This document shows, piece after piece, positions 62,453 through 64,000 of a stretch of DNA of 64,000 nt; within the stretch, counting starts at the first letter, position 1, and each line of letters opens with the position of its first letter. Under the pieces are notes generated by a model. The model did no database searches. It was not told the origin of the DNA and worked only from the letters and a program-made list of their open reading frames with translations. Source of the stretch: Dipteris shenzhenensis (taxonomy: Eukaryota; Polypodiophyta; Polypodiopsida; Gleicheniales); assembly GCA_047967505.1 (NCBI GenBank), contig CM106540.1. One strand, written 5' to 3'. A program made the translations under genes and the position numbers.

Positions 62453-64000
62453 AAACATAAAAAGCTAAATGGCCCTTTACACTTATGTATCGTTTCTACA
62501 AAGAGGCAAAAATACATTTCTAACTTAGAAAGCACAAGCATACTCAAACAAACTCTCTTTTGAAACTAAAAGATGACAAATCAATAGACTTAGACCTTTA
62601 TGGTTTTACTGATGTAGATTGAGCTGGTAGTGTGGATCACAAAAGATGTACATGTTTCTCCTCCAATCTTGGCTCAATGACCCTCCTTCCATCTTATGTC
62701 TACCTAGGATTGACTTTACTGTTCGAACAGCAAAGAACCTTCAGGAACTCCACAGTTTGGATGAAGCCTAGTCCCACAATGGTGGTCATGTCCAGCCTTC
62801 TAAAGGAGGACTGAAGCACAAGGCTGGCCTTCATATAATCACAACCTTGCAGCTTGCCATCCAAGAAACCCGACTACTGGCAGATGTGAAGATGTGTCCT
62901 TAGACTTATCTAAACCATACAAGGCATACTGGATACGAAAATTTGCCGAGTCATAGCTTATCTGATATAGTGCCATAAAACATTGAGATGAATTTGCCTG
63001 GCAGAATCCTTCAGATTGCACACTCAAAACCCACCTGATCAACTCTGCTTGGTATCACATTGAATACAAGGTGACCCCTCAAAAGTTCAATACAAACTAG
63101 ACACTTTAGCTAGGATGGCGTTATGCTAGAAGCAAGCTTATGTTTTCTTTGTGATCAGCATCCATCACTTTATCAATTTATCTCCAAATATATTTTTGGA
63201 TGTAGCCAAACAGCATTGGGTACAATGTTCTTGCAGAACGGATGGCCAATAAAAGGTTCCAGCACCCACATAAAGTCCCAATAACTGTTCTATTATATTG
63301 AACCATGAGGGGCAAACAATGAATAACTTGATTCCACCCAGATGCAAGCGCCACTTCAAAATCAGAACGAAGAAGAACAGGGCAGAAAACAATACGAAGA
63401 TTCTCAAAAGTTCAGCAGCGCCAAAATTTCCAGGACGGGTTTGACCAGCCAAACGAGAAAACCATACTTTACATCGTCTCTCTTCCCTATTCTATATCCT
63501 CAGTGACTATAACTTTTTTCTAGACACCTATTGTCGTTGACTTATGTAGCCAATTCTCTAGCGGCTGCCTGAGACTGTGGTTCAACTTGGAAAGGCATTT
63601 CGTTGTCTCAGAGTCATGGCCTTTTTTTGGCTGCTATTTATTACTAATTTTTCCCCCGCTCGTATGAGCCACATCGGTGCATGAAGGCCCGCAAGAAAGG
63701 GCAAGCATACTTTTGCCTGAGGCATAGCGTTTTGGGAAAGCCACCATCTTACCAGTTGAACCGTCGTTGCTTGAAACTTGACAATTAGCACCCTCTGCCT
63801 ATCCAGTCTCCAATCCCTCTAATCATGCTCGTTCTAGACAAGGTCCAACTAAACACTAGACTCACGACGGAAGGATACGTTGCAGTAGCAAGCGCTGGGA
63901 AGGATCAGAACGTCTGGAAGTACCAATAAAAGGAGTCCTGTTTCAATCAGCATATTCTAACCAGCCACCCTATATAGAGTAAAGCAAAAACTTCAGATTT
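61321..64000. other. No gene recognised; microsatellites
   Basis: (GA)n at 61756-61769 and 61787-61827, followed by a G-rich tract to 61852, and (CT)n at 62413-62447. Short frames on both strands, including a hydrophobic 95-codon one at 63452-63165 (minus) without an ATG start, show no known domain. A host exon here cannot be excluded. Confidence 0.4.

Noticed and set aside
63165-63452. Hydrophobic 95-codon frame as a membrane protein exon
   Set aside because: The frame starts at TTG with no ATG and has no recognisable family or convincing splice context.
63660-63690. GAGCCACATCG, resembling the plant snRNA upstream element
   Set aside because: No U-snRNA sequence follows at the expected distance.
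63582-63791. Minus-strand GGTTCAACTGGTAAGATGG, resembling a tRNA A box (possible tRNA or SINE)
   Set aside because: No matching B box and no cloverleaf could be drawn; chance similarity is likely.

Overview
The window is plant nuclear DNA made almost entirely of transposable elements in various states of decay. One host gene is recognisable: a minus-strand B3-domain transcriptional repressor of the VAL/HSI2 family, with five intact exons between 14304 and 10543. The plant assignment rests on that gene, on chromodomain Ty3/gypsy elements, on Ty1/copia fragments, and on LINEs carrying the plant DUF4283 ORF1 and a zf-RVT-type C terminus. The gene's N-terminal and CW zinc-finger exons are not visible, so its outer introns are either very long or broken. 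That suits a large, transposon-inflated genome such as a fern or gymnosperm; this taxonomic guess is inference.

Layout, left to right. 1-7.3 kb: poly(A)-tailed LINEs (called family L1 here). L1a (+) is inserted in the reverse transcriptase of L1g (-); a G-rich polypurine block and a second plus copy, L1b, follow. 7.3-10.5 kb: a leader-like stretch, a decayed LINE (-) and a gypsy fragment (-). 10.5-14.3 kb: the VAL-like gene, with two LINE fragments in one intron. 14.8-18.8 kb: L1d (-) and a LINE ORF1 remnant (+). 19.8-26.7 kb: a copia fragment split by the full-length chromovirus gypsy-1 (target duplication CTATT). 26.7-43.8 kb: three head-to-tail minus-strand copies (A, B, C) of a second LINE family with (GAAA)n tails (LINE-2). 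Copy C is split by a non-autonomous LTR element (target duplication AGCTC), itself split by the chromovirus gypsy-2 (target duplication GGAGG). 44-47.5 kb: AT-rich duplicated blocks. 47.5-53.9 kb: copia-2, then gypsy-3 split by LINE L1f (16-bp target duplication), itself split by a 565-bp hAT-like element (8-bp target duplication). 54-64 kb: decayed copia pieces, a long inverted repeat, microsatellites, and sequence in which I recognise nothing.

Insertion order can be read from the nesting and from LTR divergence counted by eye: gypsy-1 about a dozen substitutions per LTR pair, the non-autonomous element about 6 in 303 bp, gypsy-2 6 in 467 bp. Nearly all pol genes carry stops and frameshifts, so the elements are mostly inactive. 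The longest intact mobile-element ORFs are the 636-codon L1a C terminus and the 606-codon gypsy-2 reverse transcriptase.
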